64,000 bases of DNA from Neisseria dentiae (GTDB lineage: Bacteria; Pseudomonadota; Gammaproteobacteria; Burkholderiales; Neisseriaceae), in contig NZ_JANIKQ010000009.1 of NCBI RefSeq assembly GCF_024580525.1, forward strand, positions 46,995 to 110,994, in the 5' to 3' direction. Each line of letters begins with the position of its first letter. Position 1 is the stretch's first letter. Position numbers and translations under genes: made by a program. The notes beneath the pieces were generated by a model. That model saw nothing but the letters and a program-made list of their open reading frames with translations, did not search any database and was not told the DNA's origin. This document shows, piece by piece, positions 1 to 7,898 of this stretch.

Positions 1-228
1 GAGATAGGTTACGTTTGCGCCCTGGTCGTAGGCGGCCACTTCAAACGCGCAGCGGGTGCGGGTGGAGGTTTTCTCAAAAATCAGCGCGATATTCCTGCCC
101 CTCAGCCTGCGCTCTTCGCGGCCGCTTTTTTTGGCGGCCTTCAACTCGGCGGCAAGGTCGAGCAGATATTCGATTTCTTCGGGGGTGTAGTCCAACAACT
201 TCAGAAAATGGCGGTTTTTGAGGTTCAT
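1..228 (-). CDS. argF: Ornithine carbamoyltransferase, N-terminal part (runs off the window)
   Basis: Converts ornithine plus carbamoyl phosphate to citrulline in cytoplasmic arginine synthesis. Only the first 76 codons are present because the gene leaves the window at base 1. The protein begins [19 protein letters not shown] and carries the carbamoyl-phosphate-binding motif [12 protein letters not shown] at about residues 54-65, which is diagnostic for aspartate/ornithine carbamoyltransferases. The leading helix with [16 protein letters not shown] is typical of the ornithine enzymes. The ATG lies at 226-228 on the minus strand. argI could be used as a synonym. The rest of the gene cannot be assessed here. 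Confidence 0.9.
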   Translation of the reverse strand, partial: MNLKNRHFLKLLDYTPEEIEYLLDLAAELKAAKKSGREERRLRGRNIALIFEKTSTRTRCAFEVAAYDQGANVTYL

Positions 229-344
229 AGCGGTTGCTTTCTTGGTGGGTTTCAGACGGCCTTCTGAACGGCAACGGTTTGTTTCGGATAGTAATGGATT
301 TCGGCTGTTATCACAAACCGTTGCGCAACGGTTTTTGACGGAAA

Positions 345-1451
345 TTAAACTGCTTTCAAACGGTAAAGGCTGGTGGTTTCCCTACTGCGCGCGAAAGCCA
401 GCGGGTCGTCGGCATCGGCGGCCTTGCGGTGTGCGGGCACCGTTTGCAGAACATCTGCCACAGCCAGCGAGGCCGTCTGAAAGCATTGTTGCAGAAAATC
501 GGCTTGGCGCAGGTGCAGGTGTTCGGCCAAATCCGACATCACCAGCCAGGCTTCGCCGTTGGGGTTCAACCGTTCGCGCACGCCGTTTAAAAAGCCTTGC
601 AGCATGGCATGGCCGGGATCATAAAGCGCGGCTTCGACGGCTGAAGTGGGTTTGGCGGGCAGCCACGGCGGATTGCAGACGATTAAATCGGCGCGCCCCT
701 GCGGGAACAGATCGGTTTCTTCAATCTGCACGCGCCCGCCATACCCCAAACGCCCGATATTGGCGCGGGCGCAAGCGATGGCACGCGGGTTGGTGTCGGT
801 GGCGGTGATATGGGGAATGCCGCGCGCCGCCAGCAGAGCGGCGATTACGCCAGAACCCGTGCCGATGTCGAACGCGCTTTCGCAAGGTTCGGGCAGCGGC
901 GCACGGGCAATCAGGCCGAGGTATTCGCCGCGCAAAGGCGAAAACACGCCGAACGGCACATGAACGGCGGCATTCAGCTCCGGCACGAACACGCCTTTTT
1001 TGTGCCATTCGTGCGCGCCGATAAAGCCCAGCAACTGATTGAGCGGCAGCAGGAAAGGCTTGCTGTTCGGTTCGCCGTACACATCGGCCAGCACACCGCG
1101 CACATCCGGCGCACGCGGCAGATCGAGGGCAAAACCCGCACCGATTTCCACCGCCAGCATATTCAGCACGCGGCTGGTTTGCGCCTGCCGCATACGGTGG
1201 TTATGAAAGGCCGTCTGAACATCCGCCTGCCGGGCAACGGGTTTGCGCACGCGTTTTTTCATTGCCGCCAACACCTGCTTGGCGTTGTGAAAATCACCCG
1301 TCCACACCGTGGCGGTGTGCGCATACGCCTGCTTCAAAACCGCATCGGCGCCACATTCGTGCAGATAAACCGCCTGCTGCGGCGGCTTTTGCGTGCTTTC
1401 GTTGCGCCATTCGGCGGAGGTTTCGCGGTTGGTGGGAATCAAAACAGGCAT
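345..1451 (-). CDS. Class I SAM-dependent methyltransferase (small-domain type)
   Basis: A 368-residue predicted methyltransferase. A unique N-terminal half of about 190 residues precedes a Rossmann methyltransferase domain. The glycine-rich SAM loop is FDIGTGSGV, followed by an acidic residue in the next strand ([15 protein letters not shown]) and NPPW at the position where HemK/RsmC-like enzymes carry NPPY. NPP-[YFW] enzymes usually methylate a planar nitrogen in RNA, DNA or Gln, so a nucleic acid or protein amide target is likely, but the substrate cannot be told. A TTG lies 21 bases upstream at 1472. The ATG at 1449-1451 is preferred as start. The next gene downstream on this strand is argF, 116 bases away. 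Confidence 0.75.
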   Translation of the reverse strand: MPVLIPTNRETSAEWRNESTQKPPQQAVYLHECGADAVLKQAYAHTATVWTGDFHNAKQVLAAMKKRVRKPVARQADVQTAFHNHRMRQAQTSRVLNMLAVEIGAGFALDLPRAPDVRGVLADVYGEPNSKPFLLPLNQLLGFIGAHEWHKKGVFVPELNAAVHVPFGVFSPLRGEYLGLIARAPLPEPCESAFDIGTGSGVIAALLAARGIPHITATDTNPRAIACARANIGRLGYGGRVQIEETDLFPQGRADLIVCNPPWLPAKPTSAVEAALYDPGHAMLQGFLNGVRERLNPNGEAWLVMSDLAEHLHLRQADFLQQCFQTASLAVADVLQTVPAHRKAADADDPLAFARSRETTSLYRLKAV

Positions 1452-1570
1452 GGCGGTTTGGCGTGAACGCAAAATTAAAGAAGTGGAGTTTACTATATTT
1501 GACCGGCGGTGTTTGGCTTAATGGATATTTGAATTTCAAGCGCTCTTGTACCTTTGCCTAACCAGACAAT

Positions 1571-1634
1571 AAAGGCCGTCTGAAAATACGGCAGCAATGT
1601 AGAAGTACACTACCGCGGTTTTCAGACGGCCTTT
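1571..1634 (-). terminator. Paired-DUS hairpin downstream of fabI
   Basis: Two facing DUS copies give 16-base complementary arms at 1571-1586 and 1619-1634 around a 32-base loop, just after the fabI stop. Inverted DUS pairs commonly act as terminators in neisseriae. The long loop makes this one weaker than most in the window. Confidence 0.5.
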
Positions 1635-1659
1635 GTTGATGCTTGAAACAAGCGCCGGA

Positions 1660-2454
1660 TTAAGCCTTTTCTTCGGGATCGTTCAACGCGTTGATGCTGT
1701 AACCGCCGTCAACATAAGTGATTTCGCCGGTAATGCCTGAAGACAGGTCGGACAGCAGGAAAGCGGCGGTGTTACCCACTTCTTCGATGGTTACGTTGCG
1801 GCCGAGCGGGTTGTGCGAAGCCACATGGTTGAGCAGTTTGCTGAAATCGGCAATGCCCGAAGCGGCCAGCGTTTTGATCGGGCCGGCGGAAATGCCGTTG
1901 CAGCGGATACCTTCTTTGCCCAAGCAGGCGGCGGTGAAGCGGATGCCGGCTTCGAGGCTGGCTTTGGCCATGCCCATCACATTGTAGTGCGGAATCGCAC
2001 GCACCGCGCCCAGGTAGGTGAGTGCGACAATCGAGCCGTTGCGGCCCTGCATCATCGGGCGGGCGGCTTTGGCCAGCGCGGGCAGGCTGTAGGCGGAAAC
2101 TTCGTGGGCGATTTTAAAGGCTTCGCGGCTGATGCTGTCTAAAAAGTCGCCGTCGAGCGCTTCGCGCGGGGCGAAACCGATGGAATGCACCAAACCGTCG
2201 AGGCCGTCCCACGCTTTGCCCAAGTCGGCAAAAGTTTGTGCGATTTCTTCGTCGCTCTGCACGTCGCAGCGGAACACCAGCTCCGAACCCAGCTCGGCGG
2301 CCATTTTGCGCACGCGCTCTTCCAGTTTGTCGACAACATAAGTAAACGCCAAATCCGCGCCTTGTTCGCGGCAGGCTTTGGCAATGCCGTAAGCGATGGA
2401 ACGCTCGGAAATCATGCCGGTGATGAGGATTTTTTTACCTTGCAAAAAGCCCAT
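1660..2454 (-). CDS. fabI: Enoyl-[acyl-carrier-protein] reductase (NADH), FabI type
   Basis: Carries out the last step of each fatty-acid elongation round, reducing trans-2-enoyl-ACP with NADH in the cytoplasm; it is the triclosan/isoniazid-class target. The 264-residue protein matches the usual FabI length. The N-terminal dinucleotide fold reads [15 protein letters not shown], and the FabI catalytic pair is Tyr157 and Lys164 (Y-x6-K) within [13 protein letters not shown]. The second conserved Tyr147 is also present. The start is the ATG at 2452-2454. It stands alone, with the ArsC-like gene 110 bases upstream on the same strand and a DUS hairpin behind it. FabL/FabK alternatives are excluded by the Y-x6-K spacing and overall similarity. 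Confidence 0.95.
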   Translation of the reverse strand: MGFLQGKKILITGMISERSIAYGIAKACREQGADLAFTYVVDKLEERVRKMAAELGSELVFRCDVQSDEEIAQTFADLGKAWDGLDGLVHSIGFAPREALDGDFLDSISREAFKIAHEVSAYSLPALAKAARPMMQGRNGSIVALTYLGAVRAIPHYNVMGMAKASLEAGIRFTAACLGKEGIRCNGISAGPIKTLAASGIADFSKLLNHVASHNPLGRNVTIEEVGNTAAFLLSDLSSGITGEITYVDGGYSINALNDPEEKA

Positions 2455-2564
2455 GTTGATTATCCTTAAGTAGAGGTTTTGCGGTTTGCTTAAAACGGCG
2501 CATTATATCAAAACACGCGCTTTCGGCATAGAAAACAAATGTTTTGGGCGGATGAGGCCGTTTT

Positions 2565-2921
2565 TCAGGCCGGCTTGCCGAACACTTGCCCGTATTCAGC
2601 CGCCTGAAACCCTGCATAGCAGCGGCTGTTGCGGCACAAAACCGGCCTTTTGATCAGGCTGGGGTGGGCCGCCATCAGCTTCACCGCGCCCGCCTGCGTA
2701 TCTGCTTCGGCCTGCTCGGCGCCGCTGAGTTTTCGCCAAGTGGTGCCGCGCTTGTTCAGCAGGGTTTCGAGCGGAATGTGTTGCAGCCAGCTTTCAATCA
2801 GCGCTTCGTCGGGCGGCGTTTTTTTGAAGTCGGAAAATTCGTAATCCACACCGTTTTCGGCCAGCCACGCGCGGGCTTTTTTCACGGTGTCGCAGTTGGG
2901 AATACCGTAAACCACAGTCAT
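2565..2921 (-). CDS. ArsC/Spx-family thioredoxin-fold protein (YffB-like)
   Basis: A 118-residue protein with the arsenate reductase-like fold. It starts MTVVYGIPNCDTVKKARAWL, with a single Cys near the N-terminus, the conserved segment DFKKTPP, and the typical C-terminal block HPSLIKRPVL. The family covers YffB, Spx/MgsR and glutathione-dependent ArsC. The short length and the lack of a C-x2-C pair at the active site fit the YffB group, which is proposed to be a glutathione-dependent thiol reductase; arsenate reduction is not implied. The ATG at 2919-2921 is preceded by an AGGAA ribosome site and is preferred over an upstream alternative start at 2981. Confidence 0.8.
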   Translation of the reverse strand: MTVVYGIPNCDTVKKARAWLAENGVDYEFSDFKKTPPDEALIESWLQHIPLETLLNKRGTTWRKLSGAEQAEADTQAGAVKLMAAHPSLIKRPVLCRNSRCYAGFQAAEYGQVFGKPA

Positions 2922-3037
2922 TGTTTTTCCTTCCATACGTTCAGACGGCCTGATTGTAAAACCGCTGCGGAGGTTTGTCATGCGGCAAAAAAAGAGCTAT
3001 GCTTTTTTTAACCGCATTATCGATATGGAGCCAAACT

Positions 3038-3673
3038 ATGTATAAAACCGCTTTTGCCGCTTCCGCCGCCCTGCTGCTGGTCGCCTGCTCGGGATCGCAG
3101 CCCGACAAAGCAACTTTTGAAAAAGCCATCAACCAATATTCGGCCGCGCAAGGCGTGTGTATGCCTTTGGTTTTGGATGTGGAAAACGGCTTGTTAACGG
3201 GTGCGGCCGTGGTGGGCGAGCCGCTGGTGAAAATCGCCGAGCGCGATTCGGAAGGTCGGAAAATCAACGAATCCGCCCTCAAACAAATGCGCCTGCTCGA
3301 TAAAGAAGGCTTCTACAAACAGGCGCGCGCCGAAACCGTGCCCTCGCCCGAAAACGGCCGTGAAATCAAGGTGCAGGTTTACGAGTTAACCGACAAAGGC
3401 AAGGCACAGGCCCGCCCCGGCCCCGACGGTGCGCGCTTCTGCATCGGCTCGCTGAAAGTGGAAAAAATCAACTGGTTCACCGAGCCTACGCCCGCCGACG
3501 GGGTAACCGTGTCGAAAGTGTCTTACGAAGCGAGGCTGGAAACCGCCAAATGGGCCGAGCAGTTTATGCGCGAAGGCGGCAGTAACTGGAAACACCCCGA
3601 TGCCACGCGCACGCTGGTGGCAACGATGGTGAAAACCAACGACGGCTGGCGCGATATCCGCGAACTGCGCTGA
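3038..3673 (+). CDS. Putative lipoprotein of unknown function
   Basis: A 211-residue exported protein. The N-terminus MYKTAFAASAALLLVACSG is a classical lipoprotein signal with Cys17 as the acylation site. The mature part is mixed charged/polar (segments VPSPENGREIKVQVYELT and TRTLVATMVKTNDGWRDIR) and I do not recognise its family. An in-frame alternative start lies at 2975, but the ATG at 3038 has GGAG seven bases upstream and gives the clean signal peptide. It is transcribed divergently from the ArsC-like gene, and the two 5' ends are 116 bases apart. It is probably anchored in the inner leaflet of the outer membrane. No functional inference beyond localisation. Confidence 0.75.
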   Translation: MYKTAFAASAALLLVACSGSQPDKATFEKAINQYSAAQGVCMPLVLDVENGLLTGAAVVGEPLVKIAERDSEGRKINESALKQMRLLDKEGFYKQARAETVPSPENGREIKVQVYELTDKGKAQARPGPDGARFCIGSLKVEKINWFTEPTPADGVTVSKVSYEARLETAKWAEQFMREGGSNWKHPDATRTLVATMVKTNDGWRDIRELR

Positions 3674-4008
3674 GTGCCCGCCAATTCGCTGCTTGGCAGA
3701 TTTTGACTATAAGCAAGTGCGCGTATTGATAAAGGCCGTCTGAAAACCCTGCACCGGGCAGGAAATGTTTCAGACGGCCTGAAATTTTCGTTTTTTAATT
3801 CTGCCGAAATTCCGGCTTGAGGACTTTGCAAAATCAGTCGATATTTAAAGCCTCTGCGTCATGCCCGGGCTTGACGATGGTTGGATATTTCAGACGGCCT
3901 TAAGGTATTTTTGCCAAGTTCTTGGCCTTTATCCGTTATATCAATCTGTCTGCTTTATAAAAAACACATTTTCCGAAAAACGCCCGCCTTTGCAAAATAT
4001 CCGGCCTG
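3674..4008. other. Non-coding gap with terminator and decayed repeat
   Basis: These 335 bases hold a DUS hairpin at 3731-3780 and then a degenerate copy of the composite repeat seen elsewhere: a GAGGACTTTGCAAAA-like end near 3820, a broken GTCATGCCCGGGCTTGAC palindrome half near 3860, and a DUS followed by TTAAGGTATTTTTGC. No convincing gene was found. Confidence 0.6.
3731..3780 (+). terminator. Paired-DUS hairpin after the lipoprotein gene
   Basis: Facing DUS copies with arms AGGCCGTCTGAAA and TTTCAGACGGCCT lie 58 bases after the lipoprotein stop and are followed by a T-rich stretch. Confidence 0.6.
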
Positions 4009-4656
4009 CTAAATATGTGCCAGCAAATCCAAAGGTTTATCAATCGCCACATCATACGGCCATTGGGCGGTGTTGTCGTCGGCCGCGATGTAGCCCCAGT
4101 TGGCGAGCACGGTTTTCATGCCGGCGTTTCTGCCCGCCTGCATATCGCGTTCGGCATCGCCCACATAAATGCAGTTGCCGGGCTTCACGCCGATTTGTTC
4201 GCAGGCATAAAACATGGGCAGGGTGCTGGGTTTGGCTTCGGCGCAGGTGTCGCCGCTTACCACCACGGCGGGCGGCACGGTAAAGCCGAGTTTGGGCACC
4301 AGGCGGTGGGTGAAGGTGTGCGGCTTGTTGGTAATGATGCCCCAGCGGATATTGCGCCCGTTTAATCCGGCTATCAACTCGTTGATTCCGTTAAACAAAA
4401 CGGTTTCTTTATCGAAACAGCGTTCGTATTCGGCCAGGTATTCCTGCCGCCATACGCCGTGCTCGGGGTGGGTTTTGCCGATACCTGCGCCCATTAAAAT
4501 CAGGCCGCTGGCGCCGTGGCTGGCAACGGGGCGGATTTCGGCCATGCTTTTTTCGGGCAGGCCGCGGCGGCGCAGCAGGGTGTTGAGCGCACCGCCCAAA
4601 TCGAGCGCGGTGTCGGCAAGTGTGCCGTCCAAATCGAATAATACGGCTTCGGTCAT
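4009..4656 (-). CDS. gph: Phosphoglycolate phosphatase, HAD family
   Basis: Dephosphorylates 2-phosphoglycolate, formed for example from 3'-phosphoglycolate ends during DNA repair. The 215-residue HAD hydrolase has motif I FDLDGTLADTALDLGGAL (nucleophile Asp8, acid/base Asp10), motif II in ITNKPH, a motif III Lys in AEAKPSTL, and motif IV in YVGDAERDM. The cap insertion follows motif I (C1 cap), as in Gph/PGPase. The start is the ATG at 4654-4656. hemC lies 277 bases upstream on the same strand with a DUS hairpin and a repeat element between. Close relatives act on other small phosphates (MupP in MurNAc recycling, for example), so the exact substrate is inferred. Confidence 0.85.
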   Translation of the reverse strand: MTEAVLFDLDGTLADTALDLGGALNTLLRRRGLPEKSMAEIRPVASHGASGLILMGAGIGKTHPEHGVWRQEYLAEYERCFDKETVLFNGINELIAGLNGRNIRWGIITNKPHTFTHRLVPKLGFTVPPAVVVSGDTCAEAKPSTLPMFYACEQIGVKPGNCIYVGDAERDMQAGRNAGMKTVLANWGYIAADDNTAQWPYDVAIDKPLDLLAHI

Positions 4657-4714
4657 GATGAATGATTCCTTTATGAATGTAAGCGGCAGGCCGAGACCTT
4701 TACAAAAATACTTA

Positions 4715-4742
4715 AGGCCGTCTGAAATATTTCAGACGGCCT
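4715..4742 (-). terminator. Paired-DUS hairpin between hemC and gph
   Basis: A near-perfect stem of AGGCCGTCTGAAA and its complement with a 2-base loop. It lies directly beside the 192-bp repeat downstream of hemC. Confidence 0.55.
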
Positions 4743-4932
4743 AGGGCGTGTAGTCAGAAGGCTTGTGGAGCGGTTTTTTGAGGAAAAATCCGCAGATGCA
4801 AGGCAAAAAGCGCAGCAAGATTGAACATCTTGCGAGCATTTTAGCTTCGCAAGTCCGCTACGCTACCTAACGCCGCAGATGCGGATTTTAACCAAAAATA
4901 CCGCCGCAACGCCTTCTGACTACACTCCCTAG
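4741..4932. mobile_element. 192-bp MITE-like element with 22-bp terminal inverted repeats
   Basis: The ends are CTAGGGCGTGTAGTCAGAAG (then GC) at 4741-4762 and the reverse complement of CTAGGGAGTGTAGTCAGAAG (then GC) at 4911-4932, matching at 21 of 22 positions. Both ends start with CTAG, which may be a duplicated 4-bp target as used by IS5-group elements. The interior has no ORF. It contains its own diverged palindrome (CCGCAGATGC near 4791, CCGCAGATGCGG near 4873). A single decayed end of the same type lies near 51383. Confidence 0.7.
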
Positions 4933-4933
4933 T

Positions 4934-5878
4934 TTATTCAGGCATATCCTGTTCGTTCAAAATCGCCCGAATCAGCGCCACGGCGCCATCGTCGGCCAGT
5001 TTTTTGGCGACGGCGCGGCCGAGCGCGTCGGCATAGGCCAGCGGGGCCTCGGCTTCGGCCTGCAACACCACCGAGCCGTCGGGATGGCCGACCAGCGCGC
5101 GCAGGGTCAGCAGGCCGTTCTCTTCGGTGCAATAGGCGGCCAGCGGCACTTGGCAGCTGCCGTCCAACGCGCGGGCGAGCGCGCGCTCGGCGGTAACGCA
5201 GGCGTTGGTAACGGGGTGGTTGAGCGGGTTGAGCACTTCGAGCAAATCGTAGCGGTGGGCGGCGATTTCTATGCCCAATGCGCCCTGCCCTGCGGCGGGC
5301 AGGCTTTCGGAAGGCGGCAGAATCAGGCAGATGCGTTCGTTTAAACCCAAGCGCTGCAAACCGGCGGCGGCAAGGATAATGGCATCGTATTCGCCGTTAT
5401 CCAGCTTGGCCAAACGGGTTTGTACGTTGCCGCGCAGGGGTTTGACGGTTAAATGCGGAAAACGGGCGCGCAGCTGCGCTTCGCGGCGCAGGCTTGATGT
5501 GCCGACCACCGCGCCGGCGGGCAGGTCTTCCAAACGCTCGAAGCGGTTGGAAACAAACGCATCAAACGGATTGGCGCGCTCGCCGATGGCCGCCAGTGCA
5601 AAGCCGGGCGGCAGCTCCATCGGCACGTCTTTAATCGAATGCACGGCCAAATCGGCGCGGCCGTCTTGCAGGGCCTGTTCCAACTCTTTGATAAACAGCC
5701 CTTTGCCGCCGATTTTCGACAGGGTTTTATCGAGAATCTGGTCGCCGCGTGTGGTCATGCCGAGGATTTCCACTTCGCAATCAGGGTAAAGCTGTTTCAG
5801 ACGGCCTTGGATATGCTCGGCCTGCCACATGGCCAGCGCGCTTTCGCGGCTGGCGATAATGAGTTTTTTCGGAGTCAT
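4934..5878 (-). CDS. hemC: Hydroxymethylbilane synthase (porphobilinogen deaminase)
   Basis: Polymerises four porphobilinogen units to hydroxymethylbilane in haem synthesis in the cytoplasm. The 314-residue protein is full length. It has the N-terminal [17 protein letters not shown], the substrate-site segments [14 protein letters not shown] and [13 protein letters not shown], and the dipyrromethane-cofactor Cys242 in [12 protein letters not shown], the same number as in E. coli. The start is the ATG at 5876-5878. hemD is not adjacent: the next gene upstream is a small exported protein and the next downstream is gph. The stop lies only two bases from the end of the 192-bp repeat element, so that insertion just missed the coding region. 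Confidence 0.96.
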   Translation of the reverse strand: MTPKKLIIASRESALAMWQAEHIQGRLKQLYPDCEVEILGMTTRGDQILDKTLSKIGGKGLFIKELEQALQDGRADLAVHSIKDVPMELPPGFALAAIGERANPFDAFVSNRFERLEDLPAGAVVGTSSLRREAQLRARFPHLTVKPLRGNVQTRLAKLDNGEYDAIILAAAGLQRLGLNERICLILPPSESLPAAGQGALGIEIAAHRYDLLEVLNPLNHPVTNACVTAERALARALDGSCQVPLAAYCTEENGLLTLRALVGHPDGSVVLQAEAEAPLAYADALGRAVAKKLADDGAVALIRAILNEQDMPE

Positions 5879-5917
5879 GTTTTGCTTTGAAAAACGGGTG
5901 AAACGGGGCGCATAAGT

Positions 5918-6250
5918 CTAACACAAACTTTCTACCGCCACCGCCTGATTGTAGCGCCCCAGCGGCCCGAAACCGTTACCGTTGTTTTGGGCTTTGGTAA
6001 GGATGCGGCCGTTGATGCACACATCGTTCAGGGTAACGTTATACGCGTTTTGCCCGGCGCGTACCCGCGCGGCCTCGTCGGCGAGCAAACGGCTGTTGCC
6101 GGTCAGATAATAAGCCTGGTTTTGATAAACGAACTCGGCCCGCTCAAACGAAAAATGCACGCTGCCCTTCATCTGCTCCGCGTCGGCCTGCGCTTTGTGG
6201 AAACAAGCGCCCGCAAGCAGGATGCAGCCTGCCAACAAAATCTTTTCCAT
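5918..6250 (-). CDS. Small exported protein of unknown function
   Basis: A 110-residue protein with a strong N-terminal export signal, MEKILLAGCILLAGACFHKA. Lipidation at Cys9 (LAGC) or Cys16, or a Sec cut after AQA at about residue 20, are all possible. The mature domain (segments HFSFERAEFVYQNQAYYLTG and YNVTLNDVCINGRIL) is not recognised. Two Cys residues near the end (VCING and ESLC) could form a disulfide in the periplasm. The ATG at 6248-6250 is preferred over a GTG at 6292, which would add 14 residues before the signal. It lies 39 bases upstream of hemC on the same strand and could be cotranscribed with it. Confidence 0.65.
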   Translation of the reverse strand: MEKILLAGCILLAGACFHKAQADAEQMKGSVHFSFERAEFVYQNQAYYLTGNSRLLADEAARVRAGQNAYNVTLNDVCINGRILTKAQNNGNGFGPLGRYNQAVAVESLC

Positions 6251-6366
6251 CAATCTGCCGCTCCGAAATCGGGTGTGCCGCAATGGTAACACGCACCCGA
6301 TAAAGTTTCTTAGCTTTCAGACGGCCTTATGCTATATTGCCGTCTGAAAAAACACCGGCCTTAATC

Positions 6367-6870
6367 ATGAAACGCGCCAAAAAATACCCTTTTCTCAAAT
6401 TGCAGCGGCAGCGCTTTGCGCTGCATTTCAGCAACCAAAGCAACATAAACGGCCTGCCCGCCGAACGCGATTTCTACCGCTGGATATGGTATGCGCTGAA
6501 ACACCGCTTCCGCCGTGCCGAAATCAGCCTGATCCTGCTTGATGAAGAAGCCGCCCGCGCCTACAACCGCGACTACCGCGGCAAAGACTATGCCACCAAT
6601 GTATTGAGTTTTGCCTTCAACGAAGGCGAAATTTTTCCCGATCAGCTTTCAGACGGCCTCTACGGCGATTTGGTTATCTGCCCGCAAGTGGTGCTCAAAG
6701 AAGCCGCCGAGCAAGGCAAAACGCCCGAGCAGCATTTCGCCCACCTCACTCTGCACGGCACGCTGCACCTGATGGGCTACGACCACATCGACGAGGCCGA
6801 AGCCGAAATCATGGAAACACTTGAAACCCGCCTGCTGAATCAGTTAGGATACCCCAACCCGTATGTTTGA
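6367..6870 (+). CDS. ybeY: Endoribonuclease YbeY (rRNA maturation factor)
   Basis: A single-strand-specific metal-dependent endoribonuclease involved in 16S rRNA 3' maturation and ribosome quality control. The 167-residue protein contains the family zinc signature HGTLHLMGYDHIDE near the C-terminus, with three His ligands, plus the conserved segments YRGKDYATNVLSF and YGDLVICP. The ATG at 6367 is preferred over an upstream alternative start at 6337. A DUS sits inside the coding region and encodes the residues LSDGL. It is followed after 18 bases by the corC-like gene, the arrangement common in proteobacteria (ybeZ-ybeY-corC). ybeZ is not upstream here. Confidence 0.92.
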   Translation: MKRAKKYPFLKLQRQRFALHFSNQSNINGLPAERDFYRWIWYALKHRFRRAEISLILLDEEAARAYNRDYRGKDYATNVLSFAFNEGEIFPDQLSDGLYGDLVICPQVVLKEAAEQGKTPEQHFAHLTLHGTLHLMGYDHIDEAEAEIMETLETRLLNQLGYPNPYV

Positions 6871-6888
6871 TTAGGATTGAACACCAAA

Positions 6889-7719
6889 ATGGACGACAGC
6901 CAGTCGAAACCTTCTTTTTTTGAACGCATCATCTCCCGCATTTCGGGCGACGCCCCCGATTCCGCCGAAGACGTCGTCAGCCTGCTGCGCCAAGCGCACG
7001 AGCAGGAAGTGTTTGACGGCGAAACCCTGCAACACCTTGAAAAAATGCTGGATTTCGCCGAACTCGAAGTGCGCGACGCCATGATTACCCGCAGCCAGAT
7101 GGATGTTATCAAAGCCGGCGAGAGCATGGAGCGCATCATCGCCTACATCATCGAAACCGCCCACTCGCGCTTTCCCGTTATCGGCGAAGACAAAGACAAC
7201 GTGCTGGGCATCCTGCACGCCAAAGACCTGCTCAAATACGCCCTCAGCCCCGAACAGTTCAACCTGCAAAGCATCTTGCGCCCCGCCGTGTTCGTGCCCG
7301 AAAGCAAACCGCTCAACGCCCTGCTGAAAGAATTCCGCGAGCAGCGCAACCACATGGCGGTGGTGGTGGACGAATACGGCGGCATCTCCGGCCTGGTTAC
7401 GTTTGAAGACATCATCGAACAGATTATCGGCGACATCGAAGACGAATTCGACGAAGACGAAAGCGCCGACAACATCTTCCCCGTTTCCGCCGAACGCTTC
7501 CGCATCAACGCCGTTACCGAAATCGAAGACATCAACGAATATTTCGGCACCGACTACAGCGACGAAGAAGCCGACACCATCGGCGGGCTGGTGATTCAGG
7601 AAATCGGCCACCTGCCCGTGCGCGGCGAAAAAGTTATTATCGGCCCCCTGCAATTCACCGTCGCCCGCGCCGACAACCGCAGGCTGCATACGCTGATGGC
7701 GATTCGGGTGAAAGAATAG
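6889..7719 (+). CDS. corC: CBS-domain protein of the CorC/HlyC family
   Basis: A 276-residue cytoplasmic protein: an N-terminal segment, two CBS domains (roughly residues 60-185, with MITRSQMDVI and DEYGGISGLVTFEDIIEQIIG) and a C-terminal CorC_HlyC domain (about 195-276, with DTIGGLVIQEIGHLPVRGE). The family is linked to magnesium and cobalt resistance/efflux, and the CBS pair binds adenosyl nucleotides. An in-frame TTG lies at 6877. The ATG at 6889 is chosen because an AGGA sits 12 bases before it. It lies 18 bases after ybeY and is probably in one operon with it. Whether it regulates a transporter or ribosome maturation is not settled for this family. Confidence 0.88.
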   Translation: MDDSQSKPSFFERIISRISGDAPDSAEDVVSLLRQAHEQEVFDGETLQHLEKMLDFAELEVRDAMITRSQMDVIKAGESMERIIAYIIETAHSRFPVIGEDKDNVLGILHAKDLLKYALSPEQFNLQSILRPAVFVPESKPLNALLKEFREQRNHMAVVVDEYGGISGLVTFEDIIEQIIGDIEDEFDEDESADNIFPVSAERFRINAVTEIEDINEYFGTDYSDEEADTIGGLVIQEIGHLPVRGEKVIIGPLQFTVARADNRRLHTLMAIRVKE

Positions 7720-7745
7720 CTTAAGTTAAACTGCCGCTTAGCATT

Positions 7746-7779
7746 CGAGGCCGTCTGAAATGATTTTCAGACGGCCTCG
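7746..7779. terminator. Bidirectional DUS hairpin between corC and glyS
   Basis: A perfect stem of 15-16 bp (CGAGGCCGTCTGAAA and complement) lies between the convergent corC and glyS genes and is followed by a T run on the plus strand. Confidence 0.8.
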
Positions 7780-7898
7780 AACTTTTTTAATATACGGCTT
7801 TCGTTGAGGTTAAAGATATGGGGTTTCCGTCAAACTCGAGACAAGCCCGAGCATGACGTAACTATGTGTTTTTCTTAAGTCAATTGGCTAAAAGCACA

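Noticed and set aside
3861..4283. 140-codon plus-strand frame overlapping gph
   Set aside because: Starts in decayed repeat sequence and continues antisense to gph; no protein-family resemblance.
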